DNA of 64,000 nt from contig NC_088309.1 of NCBI RefSeq assembly GCF_910592395.1, forward strand, positions 8,682,501 through 8,746,500, written 5' to 3'. Under the pieces are notes generated by a model. That model was not told the DNA's origin. It saw only the letters and a list, made by a program, of their open reading frames with translations, and made no database searches. How positions within the stretch are numbered: position 1 is the stretch's first letter; each line of letters starts with the position of its first letter. This document shows positions 23,497 to 35,475 of this stretch, piece by piece. A program made the translations under genes and the position numbers. Source of the DNA: Lineus longissimus. Lineage: Eukaryota > Nemertea > Pilidiophora > Heteronemertea > Lineidae.

Positions 23497-24625
23497 GGTG
23501 AGTTAACTGAAATCGAAATAAAATTACTATACTATGCAGTTTAATTTCTTTTTTAGCGTTTGCTCTGCACTGTGGTCAAAAGTCTGACAACAATGGATGA
23601 AATAGACGTGATTTCGTCCGATGATGATACATGCCTAATTCTCTGCGCTGGACATCGGTCGCTTAGTTTCTCCAAGCGACTCTGAAAGGACGACCAAAAC
23701 CCGGGTACTCTGCGTGATGATGATGATGATAGAGCCACAGATCGATTGATCAAAATGCCCCGTTTGATTAACCTTAACTCTATTATCATAGAAATTCAAT
23801 CAAACTGGAAGCTTATGGACAATGCAAACAGAGATAAATAGAAATCTCAACAAAAAGTGGGTTATCATGACCAGTGCTGAATTCGTACTTACATGTATTG
23901 TTCGGTTTATTGCGTTAAGACCTCACAAAAAGTTGGTGAAGACTACAGACTGGACCACATTTGAGGAAGATGGAAAGGAAATCTAAGACCGTCTGTCATA
24001 AACGAACACGATAGGATAGAAACTTTAACGTCGTCGCTCTTTTGACACCAATCTATAGTACTGGTTTCGTGCAGATGACAACTTTGGAGCGAGTCAGTAT
24101 ATGATTACGATTAGTTCGTGACACTTAACACCTCGCGTTGCTACGTAGCAAGTGCTAGCGGTAAAGTATGCGAGTTCGCACGGACCGTGTTATCTCTTGA
24201 ACGACGTAGAGGGAAGGTTACCCATGAGCTCAATGGGTTGGGTGACATGGGGAGGGATAGAAAAAGGCCCGTAATTAGCTGTCAACACCTCGTTTCATAA
24301 CATTTCCTACCCACCCTCGGCACATGATAATAAGTCATTGGTTATGCTGCATGTTACACTGAATTATACAGTGAAAGGTTTTGAATATTAGTCATTGGTT
24401 ATATATCTACAATTTTCTACAACTTTCGTCAGTGGTCTAGCATGTCCTTTACTAACTGCTTCAGGCTGGCTAACGAGCGAAAATATTATCAAGGGTAAAC
24501 AAAGTTTTGATCGATATACTAGTACATGTATGTATTATATGCTTGTACCTCAACATTACTCTATTATGGGCCGACCATAGGCACCACCATTTTGAATAGA
24601 AGTTGAAATCCTACAGCAACTAGAA

Positions 24626-24716
24626 CTCCTTCGACATGAAGTGAATGCTAATGTCGAGGGTGGGAGTCTGTTCGGACTCCCAGCCTTGAAATTGACATCA
24701 CTTCATTTTGAAGGAG
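24626..24716. ncRNA. long hairpin; miRNA precursor-like or palindromic MITE
   Basis: Two arms of about 42 bases, CTCCTTCGACATGAAGTGA... and its inverted partner ending in CTTCATTTTGAAGGAG, close on a 6-base loop (TGTTCG) with a perfect GGGAGTC/GACTCCC apex. Length and mismatch pattern resemble a pre-miRNA, but the loop is small and a palindromic repeat would look the same. The strand cannot be decided. Confidence 0.35.
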
Positions 24717-25439
24717 TAGAGATCTGAGGAAGCCGTTCGTGTGAGGATGAACATATCATCATTCATGCCGGCATGCACTCTCTCCGTCTAATCCATGTAA
24801 ACTCTTGCTACCACCAGCTTTCACCGCCAAACCTGACACAATGTTGCCACAATCCATCCATTAACCATGATTAACAGCATGCGGTACAAAGAAATGGCAT
24901 CGTGAACACCATTTGATGTATTTTAATCGCGTTACTGCGTACCAAGTCACCAAGATGAAACACATGCACCATCGGGTTTTTAAATGACAACAGCCTTTTG
25001 CGGTCTTTTTCGACATGAAAAATTGCTTTACAACTCAATTGACAATCGAGGATTATGCTGATGATGAATTATATGGATTTAATCAATATTTTCATCAGTG
25101 AGCTATATCAATACGATAAACTATCCCAGCCATTCTACTACAGGGCATAAAAGAGGCGAATAGGCACATTATCCTCCTTGCCACATAAATCCCACACTCA
25201 ATTTCTCCCTCTAAATCACAGTGAGCTATATCAATACGATAAACGAAGTATGCTGACTTGACTCCAAGAGAATCGACTCGAACTTTAGTGCAAATCCGCC
25301 ATTGCTGACATCATTAGTGCCACAAACTTTATCTTTATGTAAGTTTTCTAAAAGCGTCAAAAGTGTGCCGAATCTCCCCGCCAATCTACTGCAGGACAGG
25401 ACAGAAAAAGCGTCCCATCCTCGGTCCTCCCTGTCAATC

Positions 25440-25600
25440 CATAACTGCCCCACGATGTTATATTGATCTTAAAACACACTTGTTCAATCTTCACTTCAAA
25501 AAATAGAGGAGGTAGCGCTTTGAGCAGGGTGACCTGGAAAGGCGCTTTACAAATTCTATATTTATTTATTTATATTTATTTTCCCTTAACATTTCTTGGC
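25440..25600 (+). mobile_element. LINE 3'-end fragment
   Basis: An open phrase reading DLKTHLFNLHFKK then stop matches the last residues typical of CR1/L2-like LINE reverse transcriptases (LKTHLF). It is followed by GCGCTTTGAG, then AAGGCGCTTTACAAAT and a TATTTATT tail, the usual 3' end of such elements or of SINEs sharing that tail. The rest of the element is absent. Confidence 0.5.
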
Positions 25601-26053
25601 AGAAGTGCTTACAGATTCTCACCGTTTATAAGCTGGCACAATGTAATTTTTTTTTATAACTACAGGATACAATATGCACTACGCACACCCCTTGAACTAT
25701 TAATCATTTTCAATTTTTGGAAAAAGAAAAAATGGACAATCTTCAAGTAAATCCCTTGTGTGTTGTCAGGGATGATGAGAACCCATATAACCTGTACAAA
25801 ATCCTGGTAAAAACACTCAATCTCGCGGCTCTAATCATGCTTCCACTGCCAAGCTGACGAGGTACTCTGGTAAGATCCCAGCTTATTGTCTCTTATACAA
25901 GGCACTCTTGGCATCTGAGCAGGCAATACATTATGCCAGGTCAGCCACTGTTCCACATGTACATAGACTACACACTGCTGGAGACTCTTGCAGTGCATGA
26001 ATGCACACATAGATAATAATTGTATTAGGCTTGAATTGTATCACGGGTCTTAC

Positions 26054-26276
26054 CTTACTCTTATAGCAAAGAGCTAAACAACCAGCAAGGAAACCCTTTT
26101 CCAAAAAAAGACTGCTCCAAAATTGTAGATGTATTGGAAGGCTGAGCCGAGGGGAAAGGATCACCAAAAATCTTTTTTTTCATCGATATTGGCCCACTTT
26201 TTTGACTGGCAGAGGACAAAGGAGGTGTTCTGCTCTCCCCCATGACAAAAACTGTAATATCTTTCTTCTTAGATTT
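26054..26276 (-). pseudogene. possible decayed exon of an unrecognised gene
   Basis: On the minus strand the segment has a good acceptor (TTTACAG) and donor (AAG|GTAAGA). It opens in frame with KSKKKDITVFVMGESRTPP and stays open for about 60 codons. The frame is then lost near a T7 run (26100-26110), after which another frame (LEKGFLAGCLALCYKSK) stays open to the donor. A homopolymer frameshift or sequencing error would explain this. I do not recognise the family, and chance is not excluded. Confidence 0.25.
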
Positions 26277-26939
26277 CTGTAAATTCAGACTTTCGAAATC
26301 ATTTCATAAATCATATTGATTTACAAGTATGTATTACATACAGTGATTTTTATAGATGGAGTGACAGTGGAGATCTCCCTAGTCCAATTTGCCTTCTGTC
26401 TACAATGTACTTAGCATCAACACAATTCTTATTAAAAAAACCAAGGAAGACTATTTTTTATTCAATAAGTACATTGTATTTCTTAATATGCTGTACATAA
26501 ATACATTAACACATGTGATTCCAACTACAAATAAACAGCAAAACTCTCCAACTTTAAATGAGCAACTGAGACTGAAATAAAAAGTAAATGCGATAACAAA
26601 CACAAAATGGTGAACCAGACTGATACACATGCTAGGTATGCTCAAGAGTGAATAAAGACTAGACTTGATTTATTCTCGATATGGTTTATGACATTTCCAG
26701 TGATTTCCTCTCAATTTGAAACGTAAATGCAAAAACAAACTTTGAATATTAGACTAGATTACACACGAGAGGGTAGCAGGCCTATGCCCATCCAAGTGGA
26801 CTCTCTAACATTCTTATGAGACCCTTGGTAAAGGTCTTAATTGAAAATCTTACGAGTATCTCGTAATGATCTACAGGTTCAATGTACACGCACACGAAAC
26901 TGAATGAGATTGCATATGAAACTAAATAGGAAGTGACTA

Positions 26940-27180
26940 CTTGGCAAGCCCTGCTTACCAAACAGCGACTTTTTCTTGTCCTGAATGGAGAGCCGAACTC
27001 ATTAATATTAAAGTAAAGTCTCCAGCTCGCCAAACAGGGTAGATTTTTTACCTGTTTGGCAAGCCCGGCTGGCCGAACAGGGTGGCTTTTTAGTGCTGTT
27101 TGGCAAGCGGCTCTCCAAACAGGACAAAAAAAGATGCCTGTTCGGCGAGCAGCTTGCCAAATAGACCCGGCCAACTAAAT
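26940..27180. repeat. array of alternating short palindromes
   Basis: The motif CTGTTTGGCAAGC and its inverse (GCxxGCCAAACAG, with variants CTGTTCGGCGAG and CCAAACAGG) alternate about four times, separated by T- or A-rich spacers of about 12 bases. Each pair can fold as a hairpin. The region also gives an open frame on the minus strand, which I take to be a by-product of the repeat. Confidence 0.7.
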
Positions 27181-28189
27181 AAGATCTAAAGTAGGAATCT
27201 TATGAATGTTATTAGAATCGTATCGGGATATCCAACCTGGGGTGAGAATCGGACAGTAGACAGAATTTGTGGAAACCGAGCCAATTAGACCTACCTGAAG
27301 TCATTTATGATTAGGTGAATAAAGTGAAAGATATTGTAAAAAAGTTAGTGCCTTCAATAAGATTATATAAAGAACTTTGAATAAAGAACTTTGATATGTT
27401 TCTTTTTGCAAAAATAATTTGCTCTCTGAAAGAATACAAGATCTAAAAGATAAGTACCTGAACCTGAAATAACTAATCATGAATTATTGACAGTAAATTT
27501 CTCGTTTGAAATAGACATATGCTGTTCACAAGTATGTATAAATATTGATATAATCTTTAAAATAGAATGACTAGTTCAACTTAATGAAAGAAGGGTTACT
27601 TCTATAGTTCACATTACCGTTGCTAAACCATCAATATTGCTAAACCATTACGAGGTATTTTTTAAAAATTCCTTTCCCCGACAAATTGTAATTGATAATG
27701 CAATATCTCCTCTCCAGTATGGAAGTTTGCGGAAACGATATACGTCCATTTCTGTTGCTCTTTATTTTACAATATTTAAATTCTATTCTTCCAACAGTTT
27801 CGAATTAACAGTTTTAACGGTTTGACAAGAAGAACAGAAAGAAATTACCGCCGAATACAATTAACAAAATATATTCACGATACATTTATCCCTCTTTTAA
27901 CAATTTGTTGAGGAACAGAGTGACACCACACAACTGGTGAAACTTGCACTAGAATTAAGATAGCTCAGATGCACATCACACTAACGATTTTACAAACCTA
28001 CTTTGACAGATGGCTTTGATGGATCACACTCAAGTAAACATTGTCCAACCTTTGTCCATTTATGTTTTAAACTCTGAAATAAAAACCGGATTGTTCAAAC
28101 AGTTATCAACTTTCCCAATGCAAATAGCATTATCCTGTCACATATCAGAATAATTAGAAGCTTACCTGTAAACTTGAAATTTTAACCCG

Positions 28190-28290
28190 GAACATTGGAC
28201 ATTGGTTTCCTGTTCTTGGAAGACTATTCCACAGCTTGGCAGCTGCTGCAGCTCAACAAACTTTGGTCTTGATCTTCTTTCACAGTGTTT
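28190..28290 (-). mobile_element. LINE 3'-end relic
   Basis: The minus strand reads AAAAKLWNSLPRTG in one frame, the conserved C-terminal phrase of CR1/L2-type LINE reverse transcriptases (APKLWNSLP). A stop lies just upstream, and no other part of the element is legible. Confidence 0.5.
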
Positions 28291-28879
28291 TTCTGACCAT
28301 GTTTTTCTGATGACATCTGATTTTGCAATCACCGATTAATTAGAAATCGTTTAATATTAACTTACATAACTCAGATAACAAACAAAAATGCTAGTCCCCT
28401 ATAATTTGCTTTAGAGCAAAGATCGACAAAACAAAAAATCTCTTTTACTGTTCCCTCGCCTTGTACCCACAGAACACGTTCTCTTAACCAATCCAACTAC
28501 TCCTATCTAACATGAACGAGAGACAGAATTGCCCACCGAATGAAAATCTAACCTGCAAAATAAGAATGGTACTCAACATTTAATTCATCTGTTTCTCACA
28601 TTTGGAAAGCCTGATATATCAACAAATCTCAGTCTTACCAAATCCAGTGGCAAATCAGAGGAAAACACATGCACACCTATGATCCTTTCCAAATATTGTA
28701 TTAGTATGAAACTTACTTTGGTTTTGAAGTTTTGAAACGCTGCAGCCCAAAACCTTTTTAAATGAAATGGCCAGGGCCATTGTGCTCACCTCATGTGGAG
28801 GAAAGATGGATAAAGAGCATGGTATTGTGTCATGTAGTGTTAAGTTTGATGTAGGTCCAAGCAATTACAATTTCCCCAA

Positions 28880-29882
28880 AATGGCCAATTTACAGTACAT
28901 TCGACCTCTGTGACCTTGAAAAGTAGGTCAAATCAAAGAAGACCCGGGTGACACATTGAATGGTTGTTAGAATTAGATGTACCTATGATATAAAATTGGT
29001 GCCAATCGGGCAAGTCATTACTAGGAATAATGGCATTTTGAAGAATTTAGGATTTGGCCCCCTCCCTGGAGGCCAAACGGCAAATCAGATCGCACCAAAC
29101 TTCGGTACCTGAGATCACCTGACCAAGGGGTACATGTGTACTTAATTTGTGATCAATAGTCATTGCAGTTAAGAAACGTGCCATAGTTACGGCCTGACAG
29201 CCGATTTACGCCATTTGACCTCTGTGACCTTGACAAGAAGGTCAAATTAAAAACCTGTGTGACATATACTGTATGGTGGTTAGATGTACCCATGATATCA
29301 AATTGGTGGCAATCGGGCAAGAAGTTAAGGAATAATCACATTTTTAAGGTTTTTGGATTTTGCCCCCTGGTGGTCAAGTGGTGAATCATATTGGACCAAA
29401 CTTCGGTCCCTGAGATCACCTGACTAAGGGGTAAATGTGTACCAAATTTGGTATCAATAGTCATTGCAGTTTAGAAACGTGCCATCGTTACATCCTAACG
29501 GCCAATTTACACCATTTGACCTCTGTGACCTTGAAAAGGAGGTCAAATCAAAAACCCGGAGGATATATGATGCACCTTTGCTAGAAGTACCTACCATATT
29601 TTTTTCAAAATTTCCCGACTACTATTAAGGGAGATATTGCATATTTTCACTTTTAACGTTTGGCCCCCTGGTGGCCAAACCATGAAACGAATCGGACCGA
29701 AACTTGGTCTCCAAGGTGTCATTACATAAGGGTACATGTCTACCAAGTTTCAACTCAATAGCTCTTACAGTTACGAAACGTGCCCTGCTAACGGACGACG
29801 GACGACGACGACGACGACGACGACGACGGACGACGGACGCCACGGTATGGGATAAGCTCACCTCTGCTAAGAGGTGAGCTAA
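28880..29882 (+). repeat. ~300-bp unit repeated three times, ending in (GAC)n and a palindrome
   Basis: The phrase GACCTCTGTGACCTTGA recurs at 28903, 29217 and 29518 (spacing 314 and 301). Each unit continues with GGTCAAATC, a TTTGGCCCCCTGGTGGCCAAA-like block, CCAAACTTCGGTACCTGAGA and AAACGTGCC. The last unit runs into a GAC/GGAC microsatellite (29790-29840) and an AGCTCACCTC...GAGGTGAGCT palindrome at 29857-29880. No coding sequence. The palindromic end and simple-repeat tail suggest one end of a mobile element. Confidence 0.85.
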
Positions 29883-30254
29883 AAACGTGTACATCTTCAT
29901 ACCAGAACCTGATTTTACCCGACAGATTTGCTGACCTTAGTTCATGAGAACATTCATTAGACATGGCAATGCTTGAGCAGAATACATTTGTGTTCAAAAC
30001 AGCAAAACAAACAACTTTGTATTCTGGAAAAGGGGAACAAAATTACAAAACCTATTACCCCAAAATGCGAACGTATAAATCAGAGGCTGGAGAGAAGATT
30101 TCGATTTTTGCAGCTTTCTTTGCTGAAAATGATGCCCATGATTGAGTGTTGATGAAAAATAATGTGAACAAAGCATTTCACAAAACTTTAACACAACCAC
30201 AATCCTATAAGGATTAAATATATCACATTCCACACCGACTAGTTACATCCCTCG

Positions 30255-32372
30255 TCACCGATTATCCCTTAATCTCCTCTTGCCAGTTATATTCTGCTTC
30301 TGTTGAGCTTTAAATCCCTCGATTATCATCTGCGGATCATGATCGTCAAAGTCAATGCTTTGGCGGGATTTTCCTTTTCCTCCCGCTGAGTAAAAAACTT
30401 TCAACTTGTCATGTTGGAAGATTTCCATTTCGCGCTTTTTCCAAAACTCACTGTTCTCCTTCATATTTTTGGTGTTTTGTTCGACAGTTTTGTCTGGGAT
30501 GCCATATTTTGGAGGATTAGCATCAGGGTCATAGCCGAGTTTGTTTAACATGGGCGCAATGTTTCGCATATCACTTACAACATCCTCAGGGATTTTCCCC
30601 ACCCAGCGGGATAACGCATCAATGTTGACAGGTTTTATCACTTGGTCAGTTGATCTCTCAGTTCTGAAATGAAAGAAACAAGACTGTGACACTTTTCATA
30701 GTTTTTTAAGTTATGACCACGTGCTATAAAATTCACATGTCACAAAAAAAAACTTGTTGCTGAGTCAGCTATGTAGCCAATATTATATCCAATGATGTTT
30801 GACGTGTAAGTCGGAACTGAATGCTAGGGTACCCCTCAAGTTAATCACGAAATGATAAATGTGGTGTATTTGGTATAGCTGGATCAAGAGTGCAAGCATG
30901 GGGGGTGATAATGAACCATAAAACAGGACTTCAGGGACTCAGCCATCATAACATAAGACAGCTAATTTGAGGACATGTGGTCAGGATGCCTCAAAGGAGT
31001 ACTTGCAACATCGTGATGAGTTAAAGACATGCATAGCAACATGGTTGTTATATCAAGTTAAGGAACTCCAGAGAGTTATAAATTACCACGAGGTGTTCCA
31101 TAGCTATATCCTTTATCGACTACGAAGCAATGATGTGGTCGTTCCTGCTATATCTCACACGCAAAAATGTTCTGCACGGCTAACTTTGTTTTATTAGCGG
31201 CTGGGAAAAGCATTGTGACACCAGTGATTCCCTTTACGTCCACAAAGAAACCCATCTTTTGACAACTTTGAAAAACATCATATATTTTCATGAACTGGTA
31301 GACGTTTAGTACTTAGACTACATTAACAGTATTATAACAGTCTAGAACTTCATCAGTGCATAAAACTTAGATATTTGTCATCAGAACTTTACGGCAAGTA
31401 ATTTTAGTCTTCATCAGACGCGATCGTAAGTTTCACTTAAGCTTTAAGCAACGAGCTAAGCAACTACTGAATGTCAGCGTTGCGAGTAACTATACCCTTC
31501 ATGACCCTAGTTGGTATTGATAATTCAAATTAACTGCTGGACAATTTGCATATAATTACTCACTTGGATAAAGAAATTCCCCCTGGTTTCCCGACAAATT
31601 CTTGATGACGTAGCACAGCATCGTGCCATGGTACATCAAGGAAGGTCAATATCTTTCTGAGAGACTCCTGTGGATGCAATGTCAATTGTTCATAATACAC
31701 TGGCAAACACTTCGACGTGCCTACCCTAATACATTGATAAAACATGTTCTCCACAGCAGTGTTCCATTGGACGAGGCATTTTCTATAGTCCTGAAGGTCG
31801 AACCCTGTTATGGTGACGCGGCGGCTTATGATGGAATGGACGACCGCTCGTCCATCACGGACAATCAGCAGGAACTTTGCATTGGGGAATAATGTCGATA
31901 GATACAGTGTCGATTTCAGCGTAAACGGATCCTTGTTACATAATCTTGGAGCAGGTTCTGCATGTTTTGCTATGATTTCTAAAATGAAAGACGCAACAGC
32001 CGAGTCCAGGACATCACTAGTTATACCAGCCTCACGTAGCCGCGTTGCTTCCTTAGGCGATATAGCCATATTGTTTCTTAGACCTAATATACGTGGAATC
32101 ACACGCGTTTCTTCCCCACAGCGTACATCGGGATGTGCATCCAGAATTGCACGCATCAGTGTCGTACCACTTCGTGGAACACCTCCAATGAAAATCAGCG
32201 GCATGTTTCTATCATATGGATAGGTCTTGTTATCTGCGTCTTTAACAAAGTGTAGTTTCTCTTTGGGTACCATGGTGTATCCAGGGCGACACGGCAGCAA
32301 CCATGAAACCACTATGATTGTGGCTAGGATAACAATCAAGTTGCAGCAGATCTTTCGTGGAGTCAATCTCAT
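30255..32372 (-). CDS. TPST: tyrosylprotein sulfotransferase (2 coding exons, 405 aa)
   Basis: Exon 31564-32372 joins exon 30255-30663 through AA|GTGAGT and TTTCATTTCAG; the split Lys codon restores the family phrase [23 protein letters not shown]. It is a Golgi type II membrane enzyme that moves sulfate from PAPS to tyrosines of secreted and membrane proteins. Order: short cytosolic N-terminus, signal anchor (about 10-27), 5'-PSB loop PRSGTTL (66-72), [10 protein letters not shown] (85-94) holding the catalytic Glu, NKDPF (146-150), 3'-[11 protein letters not shown] (172-180), and a C-terminal domain with [10 protein letters not shown]. Human TPST1 and TPST2 are 370 and 377 aa; the excess here is a basic tail after the conserved domain. 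It cannot be assigned to either vertebrate paralogue. An acceptor at 32463 shows that the 5' UTR continues in an upstream exon. Confidence 0.96.
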
Positions 32373-32462
32373 TCTGTCCCGGCGTCATAGAGATTTTTCA
32401 CTGCTCACAATGCGCTCTCTTCTGAACGGATATTTCGAACGAAATGTTTTGATATGCTGCAT

Positions 32463-32925
32463 CTGAAACGACATAACATATGAAATATGAAATACACATA
32501 AGCTTAAAACGACATAACAAATGAAATATGAAATACACATACGCTTAAAACGACATAACAAATGAAATAAGAAATACACATACGCTTGAAATGACATAAC
32601 AATTGAAATGTGATATACACATACGCTTGAAATGGCATAACAAATGAAATATGAAATACACATACGCTTAAAATGAAATAACAATTGAAATATGAAATAC
32701 ACATACGCTTGAAATGACATAACAATTGAAATGTGATATACACATACGCTTGAAATGGCATAACAAATGAAATATGAAATACACATACGCTTGAAATGGC
32801 ATAACAAATGAAATATGAAATACACATACGCTTGAAATGACATAACAAATGAAATATGAAATACACATACGCTTAAAACGACATAACAAATGAAATATAA
32901 AATATGAAATACACATACACATACA
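32463..32925 (-). repeat. 41-bp minisatellite abutting the TPST splice acceptor
   Basis: About ten copies of a 41-base unit, starting at 32469 (CGACATAACAAATGAAATAT...). On the TPST strand each unit contains a donor-like GTATGTG and an acceptor-like TTTCAAG or TTTTAAG, and the real acceptor CGTTTCAG (32463-32465) is the edge of the array. All three minus-strand frames are open because 41 is not a multiple of three and the unit lacks stops; I do not read it as coding. Confidence 0.92.
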
Positions 32926-34814
32926 CATGCTTCTACATGTATCTTCTCTATCGTACGATATGCCGAAGTGCACATCTGCTCATGTGTTGCACTGTTGATG
33001 GCCACCCTTCCACCTACCTGGATATTTAAGACATTCCCACTTCACTATTTCCCTTTTCATGGTAGTCATATGACGTACTGCAAAAAAACAACTATCGCGC
33101 ACCCAAGTTCTTCTCTCAGAAATAAACGGCAACAACGGGGAATAAAAATTGGCACATATCTATGAATTCAATTTGAATCAAAGACAAAGCAGCAGCTTCC
33201 ATTAAAAAAATATTGAATACCTAGATTCTTTAGTCGAACAGCTCCTACGCATCCTCTTATCCTTGGTTTATACAGATCGAACCAGTATCCCCTACTAAAC
33301 AATCGGGAAAACTACACCAATAGATTATTGGTGCCATTTCAATTTCATTTGATTGTTGTGCTAAGTTTTTGGAACATCATAAAAAGTTTCGAATCGATCT
33401 TCTTGATGAAGTGCTAGAAAATTCCCTCTGAACTGATTACTAATCTCGAACAATGGGAAAATCTGATTGAAGCGTTACTATAAAGGAGAATTGATCAGAT
33501 TATTTACCAATAGTCAGTATTAAAGAATTAAGCATTGAGTACCCAGTTGCCATAGTTGTTTTCGAGCCCATTTAGAAGGAAATCTGAATTAATTCATTGA
33601 TACTGATGCTGCCTCGCATCCTGTTGAAAGTATTGATCAGAACAGCAGTCTCAACCATTCTCTTATAAGTTTTTCGCCAAAAGTACTCTGGCAGATTCTC
33701 AATTGCTACACCTATTTGAGGTAACTGAATTAGCTCTTACTAGTAACAGGGTTACCAGTAAGAGAAGTACTGAGACTGACATACAAGGCAATCAAGTCAC
33801 ATCAATAACAATACCAACGTATTGTCTGTTGAAATTGAACATGTTGAATGGCATCCATAAACCATGTGCATGATATGTAGGCTGTGAATTGAATGCTCAG
33901 AACCAGTCTTAAATTAAACTAGATTGGCTGTCATGATAGTCCGACTTATCGGAAGTAAGCCATTCCCTGAGAAAACTGGCACCTGCCATGGAAATTAGCC
34001 GATTGGCGGATGAGCTATTTCATCAATCTGTGATGTCTGATATATTGGCTAGGGAGAAGGACACGTCAATCGCTGATCTGTGCATTGGGTGCTTGTTTAT
34101 CCCTGTTTATGGTCACTATCCATTTTCGAGGAAAACACAAGATTTTGATACACCAATTAGGGAGGGCAGGAGCAAGAAGGCAATGGTTAAATGTTAGAGA
34201 GGTACAGAGACTTACATGCAAATAAATCATGTCACATCAATGACACCACATGCATTTCTGTCAATGGGAGAAATTTCAGCTGACTTGCTTTAAATTCTAA
34301 TTCTAATTTGAACACCTCTTGATTTCAAGTTGGTACATTTGTAACTCCATCTTTAGAATTAAGCATTTTAGCAGTTTTTCTGTGTTCTCAATACTGGTCT
34401 TTCAGTATAACACTGTTACGGGAAGAGTTGATAAGAATATCTGACCATGATAGTACATCAATCATTCACAGCTGGACTATTACTTTTATCAGATAAGCCA
34501 TGTCTTTAGCGTGTCCGATCCTAAAGCAAGTAGTCCATCATCGCCAGCTGAAGGGAGCAGCTTACCCCTAATGGCTATCGCTCTTCACCACAAAGCTTTG
34601 TGGGACTCGGCATACTCCCATAGAATTGATCAGGCCATTGGCTGCCTAAAGGTGGTCAATAAAATTTCTTGATGAGATAGAAGGTCTCTGACCTATATTT
34701 ATCACAGAGGAGGAGCATTAAATGTGGGTCAAAAAACTGTTTATTGAATATTTTCAAATTCCATTCCTGCTTGTCAGCTATGTTGTAATCCACCTCGTTT
34801 CCTCCTAGACTCAA

Positions 34815-35475
34815 TTTCATTCCTTTCATCTAATTCCATTCCTGCTTTTCAACGATGTACTCAGACCTTGTTTTCTCATCATCTAATTCTCTTCCAGCTC
34901 GTCTATGCACTCATACCTTGTTTTCTTACCATTCCTGTTTTTCAACTATACTGAGGCCTTGTTTTCTAGTCATCTACTTCCATCCCTGCTTTTTAACTTT
35001 GTACTCATACGTTGTATTTCTAATCATCTAATTCCATTCCAGCTCTTCAACTGTGTACAAGGACCTTGTTTTCTCATCATTCAATCCCATTCCTGCTTGT
35101 CAGCTCAGTACTCCACTTTGCTTTCTAATAGACTTATTCCATTCCTGATTTTCAACTATGTACTCAGACCTTGTTTTCCCATCATCTAATTTTATTCCTG
35201 CTCTTCAACTATGTACTCAGACCTTGTTTTCCCATCATCTAATTTCATTCCTGCTCTTCAACTATGTACACAGACCTTGTTTTTCCATCATCTAATTTCA
35301 TTCCTGCTCTTCAACTATGTACCCAGACCTTGTTTTTCGAAATCATCTAATTCCATTCCAGTTCTTCAACTATGTATCCAGACCTTGTTTTTCCATCATC
35401 TAATTTCATTCCTGCTCTTCAACTATGTATCCAGACCTTGTTTTCTCATCATCTAATTCCATTCCTGCTTATGAG
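34815..35475 (+). repeat. 53-bp minisatellite, about 12 units
   Basis: ACCTTGTTTTCCCATCATCT recurs with 53-base spacing (35168, 35221, 35274, 35327) and then 55 bases to 35382. The flanking left copies are more diverged. The unit is C/T-rich on + and produces open frames such as 35211-35456 that I do not consider coding. Confidence 0.9.

Larger units (their letters stand above)
23513..30254. other. intergenic region rich in repeats, no intact gene
   Basis: About 6.7 kb upstream of the cyclase gene and downstream of the sulfotransferase gene. It contains a hairpin (24626), LINE tails (25440, 28190), a possible decayed exon (26054), a palindrome array (26940) and a 300-bp tandem repeat (28880), each listed separately. 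A 25-base direct repeat (AGTGAGCTATATCAATACGA...) occurs near 25098 and 25221. I see no other coding sequence. Confidence 0.45.

Noticed and set aside
26782-27174. 130-codon minus-strand open frame
   Set aside because: It spans the alternating palindrome array and has no family features.
32385-33005. 206-, 120- and 101-codon minus-strand open frames
   Set aside because: They run through the 41-bp minisatellite; all three frames are open because the unit lacks stop codons, so length is no evidence of coding.
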